DNA from: Halobacteriales archaeon QH_7_65_31
GTDB taxonomy: Archaea > Halobacteriota > Halobacteria > Halobacteriales > Haloarculaceae
DNA: 64,000 nt
Assembly (NCBI GenBank): GCA_003021785.1
Contig: PXQU01000004.1
Location: forward strand, 143,363-207,362
Direction: 5' to 3'
Made by a program: the position numbers and the translations under genes. Shown one piece after another: positions 7,678 through 15,857 of the stretch. Below the pieces are notes generated by a model. The model saw only the letters and a list, made by a program, of their open reading frames with translations. It made no database searches and had not been told where the DNA came from. The number at the start of each line of letters is the position of its first letter. Positions within the stretch are counted from its first letter, which is position 1.

Positions 7678-9165
7678 ATGTCTAATCGCTCTACCTCGCA
7701 AACTCCTTCAGGGTGGCCGACATGGCTTGATACATACGACCATATTGGCAGTCACTATCCATACTATAATACTGAGTCTCCTGATGAATTCTTTTTGAAT
7801 ATTGGAAATGCGATTGAGACAATACCCCCTGAAGAACGAGAGCTCGATTTAGCTGGAGTGCTTGAAGTCCTCTTCCGTCGGTGGCCACTCGGAAATCGTA
7901 CACTCGTTACTGGCCTTCGTCGGTCGCCGTGGATGGCTGAACCAAATGAGAACGACTGGATCTTCCATGAAATACCCAACCATGGAGATCGGTCTCTTCC
8001 CGAAGGAGAAGTTGCCTCAAAACTCGTTACGAGGCTTAGGCACGAGGCGAAGTCATATACTAAGCGCTATGGAAGCGTTGGTCTGTTACTTTCTGGTGGA
8101 TTAGATAGTCGAATTGTAGCGGGTATCGTGCGACAGCTTCAGCTTGAAGACGAAATTGATGATGTTACCGCGTTCACGTGGGGTGTTGATGACTGCCGTG
8201 ACGTATACTATGCACGCGAGATAACCGATAAGTTCAATTGGGATTTTAAACATTTCCCTCTAAATGCTGAGTTACTGAAAGAAAATATCAAGCATGCAGG
8301 TGAATTGGGTGCTGAATTTTCTCCTTTGCATCTTCATGCACTTCCAGAAATTCGAGACCAAGCTAATGTTGATGTAATGTTGGCTGGGAGCTATGGGAAC
8401 AGTATTGGGAGAGCAGAATACTCTGGTAATCATGTTACCGATCTTTACAAGATGGTTCCTCATCGTTTGAATAAATTTGGAGTGCTAAGAAATGGAATTG
8501 TGTCCACATATCGTGAAACGGTTCTGGGAGACGCATACAAATACAGAACGCGAATCAGTCGATCCGAATCTTACCAATTCCGTGAGATTGAACAACAATT
8601 ACACTATATGCGGCGACTTCTCCAACCGTGTATGACGCATATAGCTGAACGTGTACCACTGTACCAGCTCTTCACTGCCCCAGACGTGGTTGAATTGATG
8701 TTGGGTTTAGATCCGGAAACGCGTGGAAAACCACACTGTACAGCAGTTCTGAAAAAGCTCCCTGGCGATTTAGAACAACTTCCCAATGCCAAAACAGGGA
8801 TACCTCCAGCCAGAAACGAACCCGTGAACGATAGTCTTAGAAAGGAGCACCATGAGTATGCACGCTGGCTACGTAATGATCTGACAGACGACGTAATTCG
8901 CCATATAAGGTCGGGACCATTGTATCGTGTGTTCAATGAATCAGCACTGGAACGGTTATTTCAGGTTTGGCCGCGAGCGAACACCCAATCAACTAATGCG
9001 ATTGATGAACTTCTTACGTGGCTCGCGTCGTTATCTATTTTCCTTCAGACGTACAATATATCAGTGCCTCTAATTGAGAGAGACGTTATTGACTTGGCAA
9101 ATCGAGTTATTGGTCCGCCTTCGGCGCAACTCTATCAGATCGTAAGAGGGGTTGTTCGGGAGTAG
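7678..9165 (+). CDS. Asparagine synthase-like PP-loop protein
   Basis: 495 residues. The centre holds a PP-loop ATP-pyrophosphatase motif LLLSGGLDSRIVAG near 140, followed by an Asn_synthase-like domain with LAGSYGN near 240 and PLYQLFTAPDVVELMLGLDP near 325. The N-terminal ~120 residues do not begin with the Cys2 needed for a glutamine amidotransferase, so the enzyme probably adenylates a carboxylate and uses an amine other than glutamine-derived ammonia (inference). Genes of this kind often lie in glycan clusters, where an amide-forming role on a uronic acid is plausible. It is AT-rich like its neighbours and sits 11 bases ahead of the next GT4. Confidence 0.75.
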   Translation: MSNRSTSQTPSGWPTWLDTYDHIGSHYPYYNTESPDEFFLNIGNAIETIPPEERELDLAGVLEVLFRRWPLGNRTLVTGLRRSPWMAEPNENDWIFHEIPNHGDRSLPEGEVASKLVTRLRHEAKSYTKRYGSVGLLLSGGLDSRIVAGIVRQLQLEDEIDDVTAFTWGVDDCRDVYYAREITDKFNWDFKHFPLNAELLKENIKHAGELGAEFSPLHLHALPEIRDQANVDVMLAGSYGNSIGRAEYSGNHVTDLYKMVPHRLNKFGVLRNGIVSTYRETVLGDAYKYRTRISRSESYQFREIEQQLHYMRRLLQPCMTHIAERVPLYQLFTAPDVVELMLGLDPETRGKPHCTAVLKKLPGDLEQLPNAKTGIPPARNEPVNDSLRKEHHEYARWLRNDLTDDVIRHIRSGPLYRVFNESALERLFQVWPRANTQSTNAIDELLTWLASLSIFLQTYNISVPLIERDVIDLANRVIGPPSAQLYQIVRGVVRE

Positions 9166-9176
9166 CATCGAAAAAG

Positions 9177-10295
9177 ATGCAACAACAGCCTCAACATATC
9201 GCGCTCTATGTCCCTTCGCTTCGTGGAGGGGGTGCGGAACGAGTTATCGTCCGACTTGCAAATGAATTTGTAAACAGAGATTATGCTGTAGATATAGTAC
9301 TTGTCAAAAATAAAGGTGAATATCTTGACGACGTTTCAAGCTCAGTATCTATTGTTAATCTTGACACCCGTCGCTTTCTCGCAGCTGTTCCTGCACTTAT
9401 CCAGTATCTTCGATCAGCGCGTCCTGATGTCCTTTTATCAACGATTGACTCTGCCAATGTTGCAGCCATTATTGCAGGGAATGTATCTTTTGTTGATACT
9501 AGAGTTATCGTTCGAATCTCGAATATGCTTTCATCTAAAGAAAAAGCGTTAGATCATCCGAAACACAAAATTGTCCATTGGGCGGCTCAACAGATATACC
9601 CGTTTGCGAATCATATTATCGGTGTCTCTAATGGTGTTTCGGAGGATGTAATCTCGTACTTGGAGGTAGATCCAAACCTAGTTACAACAGTTTACAATCC
9701 TGTTATCAATGAGGCATTAATTAGTTTAAAGAAGAAATCGGTTGGCCACCCATGGTTTGATGACTCAAACCCAGTCATATTAGCAGTTGGTGAATTATCT
9801 GAACAAAAAGATTTCCAAACACTCATACGAGCATTCGCCATAATTGACCGAACACCAGAACCTCGATTAGTAATTCTAGGCGAAGGTGAGAAACGTGAGG
9901 CGCTAATTCATCTCTCGAATGAGCTTGGAGTTTCTGATCGAATAGATCTTCCAGGGTTTGTAAATAATCCCTATAGGTATATGTCGAAATGCGATGCCTT
10001 TGTGTTATCATCGAAATGGGAAGGTTGTCCAAACGTCCTTATTGAGGCTCTGGCATGTGATGCACCAGTTGTCTCTACAAACTGTCCGAGTGGACCTAAT
10101 GAAATTCTACAAAATGGATCGATAGCGCCACTGGTTCCAGTGGGAGATACTGAAAAAATGGCCGAAAAAATATTAGAAACTCTAGATTGTGACATAGATT
10201 GCAGTCACTACGCGAACTATGCTGAACGCTATCGAGTAGAAAATATTGCTGATGACTACCTCACTGTTCTATTTCCTAATAAGAATGTGTCATAG
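9177..10295 (+). CDS. Glycosyltransferase family 4
   Basis: 372 residues, GT-B fold. Motifs include GGGAERVIVRLANEF at the N-terminus, VGELSEQKDFQTLIRAF, ILGEGEKRE, LPGFVNNP and SKWEGCPNVLIEALACDAPVV. It starts 11 bases after the asparagine-synthase-like gene, so the two are co-transcribed. Closely similar in layout to the GT4 at 6475. Acceptor and donor cannot be told from sequence. Confidence 0.9.
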   Translation: MQQQPQHIALYVPSLRGGGAERVIVRLANEFVNRDYAVDIVLVKNKGEYLDDVSSSVSIVNLDTRRFLAAVPALIQYLRSARPDVLLSTIDSANVAAIIAGNVSFVDTRVIVRISNMLSSKEKALDHPKHKIVHWAAQQIYPFANHIIGVSNGVSEDVISYLEVDPNLVTTVYNPVINEALISLKKKSVGHPWFDDSNPVILAVGELSEQKDFQTLIRAFAIIDRTPEPRLVILGEGEKREALIHLSNELGVSDRIDLPGFVNNPYRYMSKCDAFVLSSKWEGCPNVLIEALACDAPVVSTNCPSGPNEILQNGSIAPLVPVGDTEKMAEKILETLDCDIDCSHYANYAERYRVENIADDYLTVLFPNKNVS

Positions 10296-10307
10296 ATTGT
10301 CTCTATG

Positions 10308-10573
10308 ATAAGCAAGCAGTCAGTTCCCGAGACACTGCGTGAAACCGGAATCAGACTACTCATCAAGCACCGCATCTTCGCACCATACGACCACACTTAC
10401 ACGACAGGATCGACGAAAAACGCTACAACCAACGCTTTATGACTGAAACCGTCAATTCTGCTGTGAAGAGCTTGCTCGGCTTCTCCGTGCGAGCGCGTCC
10501 TTAGTTCCGTCAGTTCCGAGAAATCGCTCTAACGCGTGTCGTCTACAACATCAAGCTTGCCGTCAAACAGTGA
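10308..10573 (+). pseudogene. Decayed C-terminal fragment of an IS5-family-like transposase
   Basis: Three reading frames joined in order give KQSVPETLRETGIRLLIKHR, then DRIDEKRYNQRFMTETVNSA with VKSLLGFSVRAR, then FRQFREIALTRVVYNIKLAV and a stop. This matches the tail of haloarchaeal IS5-type transposases (conserved R-x-x-x-E-x-x-NS region, FREFREI, VYNIK). At least two frameshifts are needed. No terminal inverted repeats could be recognised. The rest of the 375-base gap up to 10670 holds nothing I can name. Confidence 0.65.
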
Positions 10574-10670
10574 ATTCCACCGCTGTATGGCTATTCAATA
10601 CAGCCAAGATATCATAAGTAATCGTAACCACTTCTCATAAAAAAGGATCGTCCAATTATCGGTATTATCC

Positions 10671-11906
10671 TCAACCTTGCAAATGTGCGCGAACAAACTT
10701 TGCGCTAAATCCCAGAGCTATAGCACCGATTGCTGAACTTGAGCTTAATCCAAAGAGTGAATCCCCAGCAAATACTTGATTCACTAATATAGCACAGAAG
10801 ATAGCAAATATCACTACCTCTGTTGAATCGGATATGACTTTCATAGTATCAAGTGCAGTCTTACCTATCATGATTAAATAGGACAATCCTCCGATTAATC
10901 CTGTTGTTAAAAATAATCGCAAATAGGAATTATGTGGTTGAAGTCCTGCATACCTTCCCTGTATATATGATTCTGCATAATTGCCTGTATCTCCAGGCCC
11001 GTAGCCTAGTACCAGGCGATCTAGAATAGCTCTTGCCGTCCCTCTCCATATTTGATCACGTCCCGTCATGTCTAGAGTCTCAACTATAGGAATCGGGAGT
11101 ATTCGGAGTACAGATAACATAAACACTATAGAAGCGAGTGTCCCTGTAATAGTAACCAGACGCAGTATAAATGGTCCACCATACATGTACGATATAATAA
11201 TAAATATCCCGGCAATAGTACCAATCATGGCTCCTCGACTATTGGAGAGGAATAGGCCAGTCGATGAGAGAAATAACATAATTATCGATAATAAGTTTCG
11301 CTGACGGATATAATATCCAACACAAGAAAGAACCGAGCCGAGCATAAAAACACCAAATGAATTAGGATTAGCAAAAATTGATTTCATTTTATATAGTTCA
11401 ATACTAATGGGGAAATCAATCATACTATGAAAAGCAGTGATTTCTAACGGACCAATCAAATACCTTCCAGTGACGATACTTGGCAGTCCTACTAACACGA
11501 ATATTGATCCAAGAACTGAGAGTGAATCAATAAATTGTCTTGAATTTATTAATTGGGGGAGTATTAAGACCCAAACAATCGTGGATAAAATATATACTGG
11601 TGTTCTAATATTAGCTATAATATCTGTTGGACTCATAAACCAGTGATAGAAATATATCGACCATATTATAGCCAGTGGTATAAAAAGAGATTTCTGGACC
11701 CTCAATTTATTTCCAAGTAATATAAACCAGACAACTATGAGTGCAAGGACTATCGCCGAAAATCCGAATACTGGATTACTTGGATTGATGAAAACAAGAA
11801 TACTGGAGAAAATACCTATCAGGAATATCAAAAATTCTGATTTGGATCCGGATTTTTTGCTGATTGTTCCCTCATTAAATCCATCTTCGTTATTATTCAT
11901 ATTCAA
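10671..11906 (-). CDS. O-antigen ligase / polymerase-like membrane protein (Wzy_C)
   Basis: 411 residues with ten or more hydrophobic segments. The Wzy/WaaL signatures are visible: SNSRGAMIG (conserved Arg) near 215, GRDQIWRG near 275 and QPHNSYLRLF (conserved His) near 310, in the large extracytoplasmic loop. Such proteins polymerise or ligate lipid-linked glycans on the outer face of the membrane. It is AT-rich and begins the leftward group with the GT2 upstream (18-base gap). Confidence 0.85.
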   Translation of the reverse strand: MNMNNNEDGFNEGTISKKSGSKSEFLIFLIGIFSSILVFINPSNPVFGFSAIVLALIVVWFILLGNKLRVQKSLFIPLAIIWSIYFYHWFMSPTDIIANIRTPVYILSTIVWVLILPQLINSRQFIDSLSVLGSIFVLVGLPSIVTGRYLIGPLEITAFHSMIDFPISIELYKMKSIFANPNSFGVFMLGSVLSCVGYYIRQRNLLSIIMLFLSSTGLFLSNSRGAMIGTIAGIFIIISYMYGGPFILRLVTITGTLASIVFMLSVLRILPIPIVETLDMTGRDQIWRGTARAILDRLVLGYGPGDTGNYAESYIQGRYAGLQPHNSYLRLFLTTGLIGGLSYLIMIGKTALDTMKVISDSTEVVIFAIFCAILVNQVFAGDSLFGLSSSSAIGAIALGFSAKFVRAHLQG

Positions 11907-11924
11907 AATTAATACTACACAGTT

Positions 11925-12749
11925 TTATTTACGAAGGAGAATTTTATAGACTACTCCTCGAATCCGATCCGGAACTAATCGTATTGGGATCCGAAGAAGA
12001 ATATTCCGAACGAATTCAAACCGCGAGATAGCATCGAGTTGAATGAATTCCCGTTGCAGCGAATATTCGAGTTGCGCATATTCCAATCCGCCACGTCGAT
12101 CATATAATTCCGCACCAGCCCGACACCGTACTAACACCTCTGGTAGATTCTCGATCGTATAACCTTGTGAAAGCATTCGCACCCACAATTCGTAATCCTG
12201 CTGTGTCCTCAGTGGTCGATAATTACCAGCTTCGAGAACTGAATCTCGTCGGAACATCACTGTTGGATGGTTCGTCGGACACCGGAACCGAGCAAACGAC
12301 TCGACTTCATCAGCCTCAATTGGAACCTCACGAACTTGAACGATATCTTCGGGATCGTCTCTGAACTCCCCGATAAATCCTCCAACAACGTCCACATCCG
12401 GATTCGATGAGAGATATTCGAGCTGGCTTTCAAATCGATCATCGACAGCTACGTCATCTGCGTCCATCCGGGCGACAATATCGTGAGTACATTCTTCGAC
12501 GCCAGTCTGAAGCGCAGCACCAAGCCCCTGGTTGGTTTCGATCTGAACCATGCGGACGATATCTGGGTACTCGGATTGAAAATCATCAACGACTGAGTGA
12601 AGTGAGTCGGTCAGCGGACCATCTGCTACAAGAAGGAGTTCGTCAGGTACTACTGTTTGATCGATTACACTTTGAAGTGCCACTCTGAAATACTCCGGAT
12701 CATCCTTCCCGTACACACAGATCAACACTGAGAACGTGGATAGAGTCAT
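11925..12749 (-). CDS. Glycosyltransferase family 2
   Basis: 274 residues, GT-A fold. The start MTLSTFSVLICVYGKDDPEY is typical; the first metal/nucleotide motif is VADGPLTD and the DxD region is VARMDADDVAVDDRF near 90. FRCPTNHPTVMFRR and RTQQDYELWVRML further on are family features. It lies just upstream of the O-antigen ligase-like gene on the same strand and probably makes a single transcript with it. Confidence 0.9.
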   Translation of the reverse strand: MTLSTFSVLICVYGKDDPEYFRVALQSVIDQTVVPDELLLVADGPLTDSLHSVVDDFQSEYPDIVRMVQIETNQGLGAALQTGVEECTHDIVARMDADDVAVDDRFESQLEYLSSNPDVDVVGGFIGEFRDDPEDIVQVREVPIEADEVESFARFRCPTNHPTVMFRRDSVLEAGNYRPLRTQQDYELWVRMLSQGYTIENLPEVLVRCRAGAELYDRRGGLEYAQLEYSLQREFIQLDAISRFEFVRNILLRIPIRLVPDRIRGVVYKILLRK

Positions 12750-12837
12750 CTGTCGCCCTCTTGATCAAAAACCGGCGGTATCCAATCTATAGACACGGTA
12801 ATTATTGTCAAATCTATACGGAACCCGAAATACCTGA

Positions 12838-13827
12838 TCATGATTTTCGAACCAGCGGCTCGTACCACTCTTGATTCTCTCCGTACCAATCAATAAATTT
12901 CTCAACCCCCTCACGAATTGTGTGTTCTGGACTGTATTCTAGAAGGTCGCTTGCTTTCGACGCGTCCGCATGGGTGTGTTCAGCATCAGCGTCGTAGCGC
13001 TCGGCATACTCCAACTCTAACTCTGGAGCCAATTGCTCGCGGATCTCTGTTGCTAGCGTCCGAATCTCAATATTGTCTGACGAACCAATATTTAGAACCT
13101 CTCCATCTGCCGCGTCTGACTCCAACAGCGTCAGATTCGCGTCAACAATATCCTCGATGTATGTGAAGTCCCGTGTTTGCGTTCCGTCTCCATACACTAC
13201 CGGTGGCTCGTTGTTCATACACCGGGATACGAAGTTCGAGATCGCCATATTCGGCCGCATCCGTGGACCGTACACCGTGAAGTACCGTAGCGACACCGTG
13301 GAAATATCGTATACCTCGTGATAGGCGGCTGCGTACCGTTCGGCAGTAAGTTTCGATGCCCCGTAAGGACTCACAGGAAGTGTCGGATCAGTTTCCTCGA
13401 ACGGAACGTACTCACCACGCCCACCATAGACCGACGAAGAGGAGGCCACTACAATCCGCTTAATATCCGTTTCGCGGGCTGCGTCCAGAATGTTTAGTGT
13501 CCCATCGACATTCACCTCGTCGTATACTCGTGGTTCGGCGACGCTATCGCGGACACCAGCACGCGCAGCTTGGTGGAATATGATATCTGTCTCACTGACG
13601 AGCTCATCAACCAGACTGCTATCTCGAACATCACCTTCGACGAAGGAATAGTCACAGCCTTCGGCGTCGGCAATTGATCGGTGTACGTCCAGCGTGTGTT
13701 CCTTGATCCGGAGGTCATAGTAAGGATGCATCACATCAAGAACGGTCACGTCATGGCCGCCTCTGAGGAATTGCTCGGCGAGATGACCGCCAATAAAGCC
13801 AGCACCACCAGTGACGAGTATTCGCAT
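12838..13827 (-). CDS. NAD-dependent sugar epimerase/dehydratase (GalE-like)
   Basis: Extended short-chain dehydrogenase of 329 residues acting on a nucleotide sugar. Start MRILVTGGAGFIGGHLAEQF gives the GxxGxxG NAD loop at the very N-terminus, which is why I use ATG 13827 rather than the longer ORF. The catalytic set is S (ASSSSVYGG near 120) and YxxxK (SPYGASKLTAERY near 145); TRDFTYIEDIV near 215 is a typical substrate-side motif. Probably a UDP-glucose or UDP-uronate 4-epimerase. It is closer to genome GC than its left neighbours. Confidence 0.88.
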   Translation of the reverse strand: MRILVTGGAGFIGGHLAEQFLRGGHDVTVLDVMHPYYDLRIKEHTLDVHRSIADAEGCDYSFVEGDVRDSSLVDELVSETDIIFHQAARAGVRDSVAEPRVYDEVNVDGTLNILDAARETDIKRIVVASSSSVYGGRGEYVPFEETDPTLPVSPYGASKLTAERYAAAYHEVYDISTVSLRYFTVYGPRMRPNMAISNFVSRCMNNEPPVVYGDGTQTRDFTYIEDIVDANLTLLESDAADGEVLNIGSSDNIEIRTLATEIREQLAPELELEYAERYDADAEHTHADASKASDLLEYSPEHTIREGVEKFIDWYGENQEWYEPLVRKS

Positions 13828-14008
13828 TACTAGTTCTATTCTCACCGTCATTAAAAAGATCTGCTGTATTCACGTCATTCAACCGTAGACGGCACATTTG
13901 AGCAGATTGTGACCAGCTGCCACGGCAGACAATCCTTTCACTTACGCGAACAGACGACACCCTTGCCGCTACTGACCTCGCAGTAGTTCATTGACTCGAA
14001 ACTCTACG

Positions 14009-14188
14009 TCAGATTAGCGCCGTGCGATCGCCGTTGATTCTGCCGACAACTGTGGTATGAGGCGCAAAGGAGCCGGTATCCCCATGTGTCGCGACGAGGT
14101 CGTTAATTATGCCTCGAAACTATTGAGCCGCCTTCGTCCCCTCCTCAGGAGTGAGCCAGAGCAAGTGCTCGGTCGCAGTGTCGGCCAT
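14009..14188 (-). pseudogene. Remnant of a 2H phosphoesterase / cyclic phosphodiesterase-like gene
   Basis: From ATG 14188 the minus strand reads MADTATEHLLWLTPEEGTKA then, after an in-frame TAG, FRGIINDLVATHGDTGSFAP followed by HTTVVGRING and a stop. The FAPHTTVVG stretch matches the first HxT motif of the LigT/2'-5' RNA ligase and plant CPDase-like family. The second HxT half is missing, so the gene is dead (about 60 of the usual ~180 codons). No other gene is seen in 13852-14246. Confidence 0.5.
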
Positions 14189-14246
14189 ATTGTGTCTTCA
14201 GCCGGCGACTGATCGATTAGTACCCTTCTCCTGAAACGCTCGTATC

Positions 14247-14972
14247 TTACGTTTTAACTTGGCCTTCCTCCAACCGCTCTTCCGCCCGATCCCGATCCTC
14301 CGGATAGCCGATATCCATCCGCCAGCCGTCCATCCGGATCGCGTCGATCGTCCGGCCCGAGTGAATCAACAGATCGATCGCGTCCGAGATTTCGTACTCC
14401 CCGCGGTCGGACGGCTGCACCAAGTGACAGGCGTGAAAGATCGCCGGTGAAAAGGTATAGAATCCGGTCATCACCAGATTCGACGGCGGTTCCTCGGGCT
14501 TCTCCACGACGGCGGTGATCTCCCCGTAGTCGTTCGTGTCACAGACGCCGTACCGCGAGGCCTCCTCCCACGGGACCTCCTCAACCAGAAACGCCGCGTC
14601 AGCACGATCCTCCCGCTGGCGATCGACGACGTCCTGCAGGTTCGCCCGGAAGATGTTGTCCCCGAGCATGAGCATGAACTCCTCGTCGATATGCTCCTCG
14701 ACGGTCAACAGCGCGTGAGCGATCCCGTTCGGCTCTCGCTGGTGGCAGTAGGTGATCGGGACGCCCTCGTACGTGTCCCCGTACCGGGTGATGATCTGCT
14801 CTTTCTTGTAGCCGACGACGACGTACAGCTCCGTCGCGCCCAGCTCGATCAGCTCGTCGAGACAGTACTCCAGAATCGGCCGTCCGTCCACCTCGACGAG
14901 CGGCTTCGGCTTGTCCGCCGTGAGCGGACGCAGCCGCGTCCCCTCGCCGGCCGCGATGACGACTGCTTGCAT
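14247..14972 (-). CDS. aglF: Sugar nucleotidyltransferase (AglF-like)
   Basis: Makes a nucleotide sugar from a sugar-1-phosphate (in Haloferax, AglF makes UDP-sugar for N-glycans). 241 residues from ATG 14972. The start MQAVVIAAGEGTRLRPLTAD holds the G-x-G-T-R-L-R-P pyrophosphorylase signature, with KPKPLVEV after it, GDN near 105 as metal/product loop and VEKPEEPPS near 158. It lies upstream of the aglB-like gene on the same strand but separated by a TA pair. Confidence 0.85.
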   Translation of the reverse strand: MQAVVIAAGEGTRLRPLTADKPKPLVEVDGRPILEYCLDELIELGATELYVVVGYKKEQIITRYGDTYEGVPITYCHQREPNGIAHALLTVEEHIDEEFMLMLGDNIFRANLQDVVDRQREDRADAAFLVEEVPWEEASRYGVCDTNDYGEITAVVEKPEEPPSNLVMTGFYTFSPAIFHACHLVQPSDRGEYEISDAIDLLIHSGRTIDAIRMDGWRMDIGYPEDRDRAEERLEEGQVKT

Positions 14973-15078
14973 ACCTCCCTTCACCGAGCCAGCGGTAAAG
15001 TGCTTGCCGACTCACCGTTTCGTCTCGAACGGGACCGAACACAGTTACGACCGGCCGGCCGGGTGGCAGTGCGACGCG

Positions 15079-15495
15079 TCACCCTTCGGAGTCGTATCCG
15101 ATTCGTTCGATGCCGTCGACGTGATCGAAATCGGTGTCATCAGATACGACCGGCTCATCGTACTGTTGGGCTGTCGCCGCGATGATCGCATCACCTCCCC
15201 CGAGGTTCGGTTTCGAATCGCTCCGCTGGTGGTCGCCTTCGAGTATCCCCGCCTGTGTTGCAATCGCTTCGGTTAGCTCCGCCTTCGGCTTGCTGGCTGT
15301 GAGCCGTCGATACGCTTGTCTGTCCTGCTGTTTATACACGTCATCTCCTGTCTTTCCGACCGAAATGAACAGCTCGTACGCGACGATGGTCGGCACACGA
15401 AGCGGTTCAGCAGACAACTCCAGCTCCTGCGCCTTCAGCCGGGCCCCGGGATGCTGATCTTTCAGTGCCCCCAGAAAGTTCGTATCCAGAATCAT
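15079..15495 (-). CDS. vapC: PIN-domain toxin (VapC-like)
   Basis: Predicted Mg-dependent RNase of 138 residues. PIN acidic residues are seen at MILDTNF (D4), YELF (E), GGGDAIIAATA and VVSDDTDF. Its start overlaps the antitoxin stop by four bases, the normal translational coupling of a VapBC operon. All catalytic positions look intact, so it is probably active. Confidence 0.85.
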   Translation of the reverse strand: MILDTNFLGALKDQHPGARLKAQELELSAEPLRVPTIVAYELFISVGKTGDDVYKQQDRQAYRRLTASKPKAELTEAIATQAGILEGDHQRSDSKPNLGGGDAIIAATAQQYDEPVVSDDTDFDHVDGIERIGYDSEG

Positions 15496-15755
15496 CGCTC
15501 GGCGGACGTTTCCCCGGACTGCTCATCGTAAAACTCGGCCATCTCCGCTCGTTGAGCGTCCTCAGCAGCCTCGATAGCCGACTTATGCTCGCTCCAGCGG
15601 CTCTCGTCTCGTTCGGCGAACTCGTCCGCGAAGTCCACGAGCGAATACCCGTTCGTCAGCCGCTCGATGGTTTCGGAAAACGTCTCGTTATCCCGGTTCC
15701 TGCTCTTGATTCGTTCGTACAGGTCCTCGTCGATACGGACCATCTTCGTCGCCAT
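15492..15755 (-). CDS. vapB: VapB-like antitoxin
   Basis: 87 residues from ATG 15755 (MATKMVRIDEDLYERIKSRN), a ribbon-helix-helix N-terminus followed by an acidic tail, as in the haloarchaeal VapB family with SETIERLTNGYS. The track adds 15 residues upstream, which would run through the promoter. Overlaps vapC by ATGA. A GTGT-nn-AC-nnn-GT-nn-ACAC imperfect palindrome lies directly upstream and could be its operator. Confidence 0.8.
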   Translation of the reverse strand: MATKMVRIDEDLYERIKSRNRDNETFSETIERLTNGYSLVDFADEFAERDESRWSEHKSAIEAAEDAQRAEMAEFYDEQSGETSAER

Positions 15756-15784
15756 GTGTTTACCTTGTTTACACAGGGGTATAG
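15754..15784 (-). promoter_or_regulatory. Promoter and possible autoregulatory operator of vapBC
   Basis: On the minus strand a TATA-like CTATACC is followed by GTGTAAACAAGGTAAACAC ending at the vapB ATG. The second element is an imperfect palindrome. A related sequence (GTCTACGTTGTC on the + strand) abuts the ATG of the UPF0175 antitoxin at 27622. Confidence 0.35.
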
Positions 15785-15857
15785 TAGTTGGGTCGTGCAC
15801 CGGTTCACTGTTCGGATAAAACCGACTCGTGGCCCGCTCGCTCGTCTCATCCTCATG

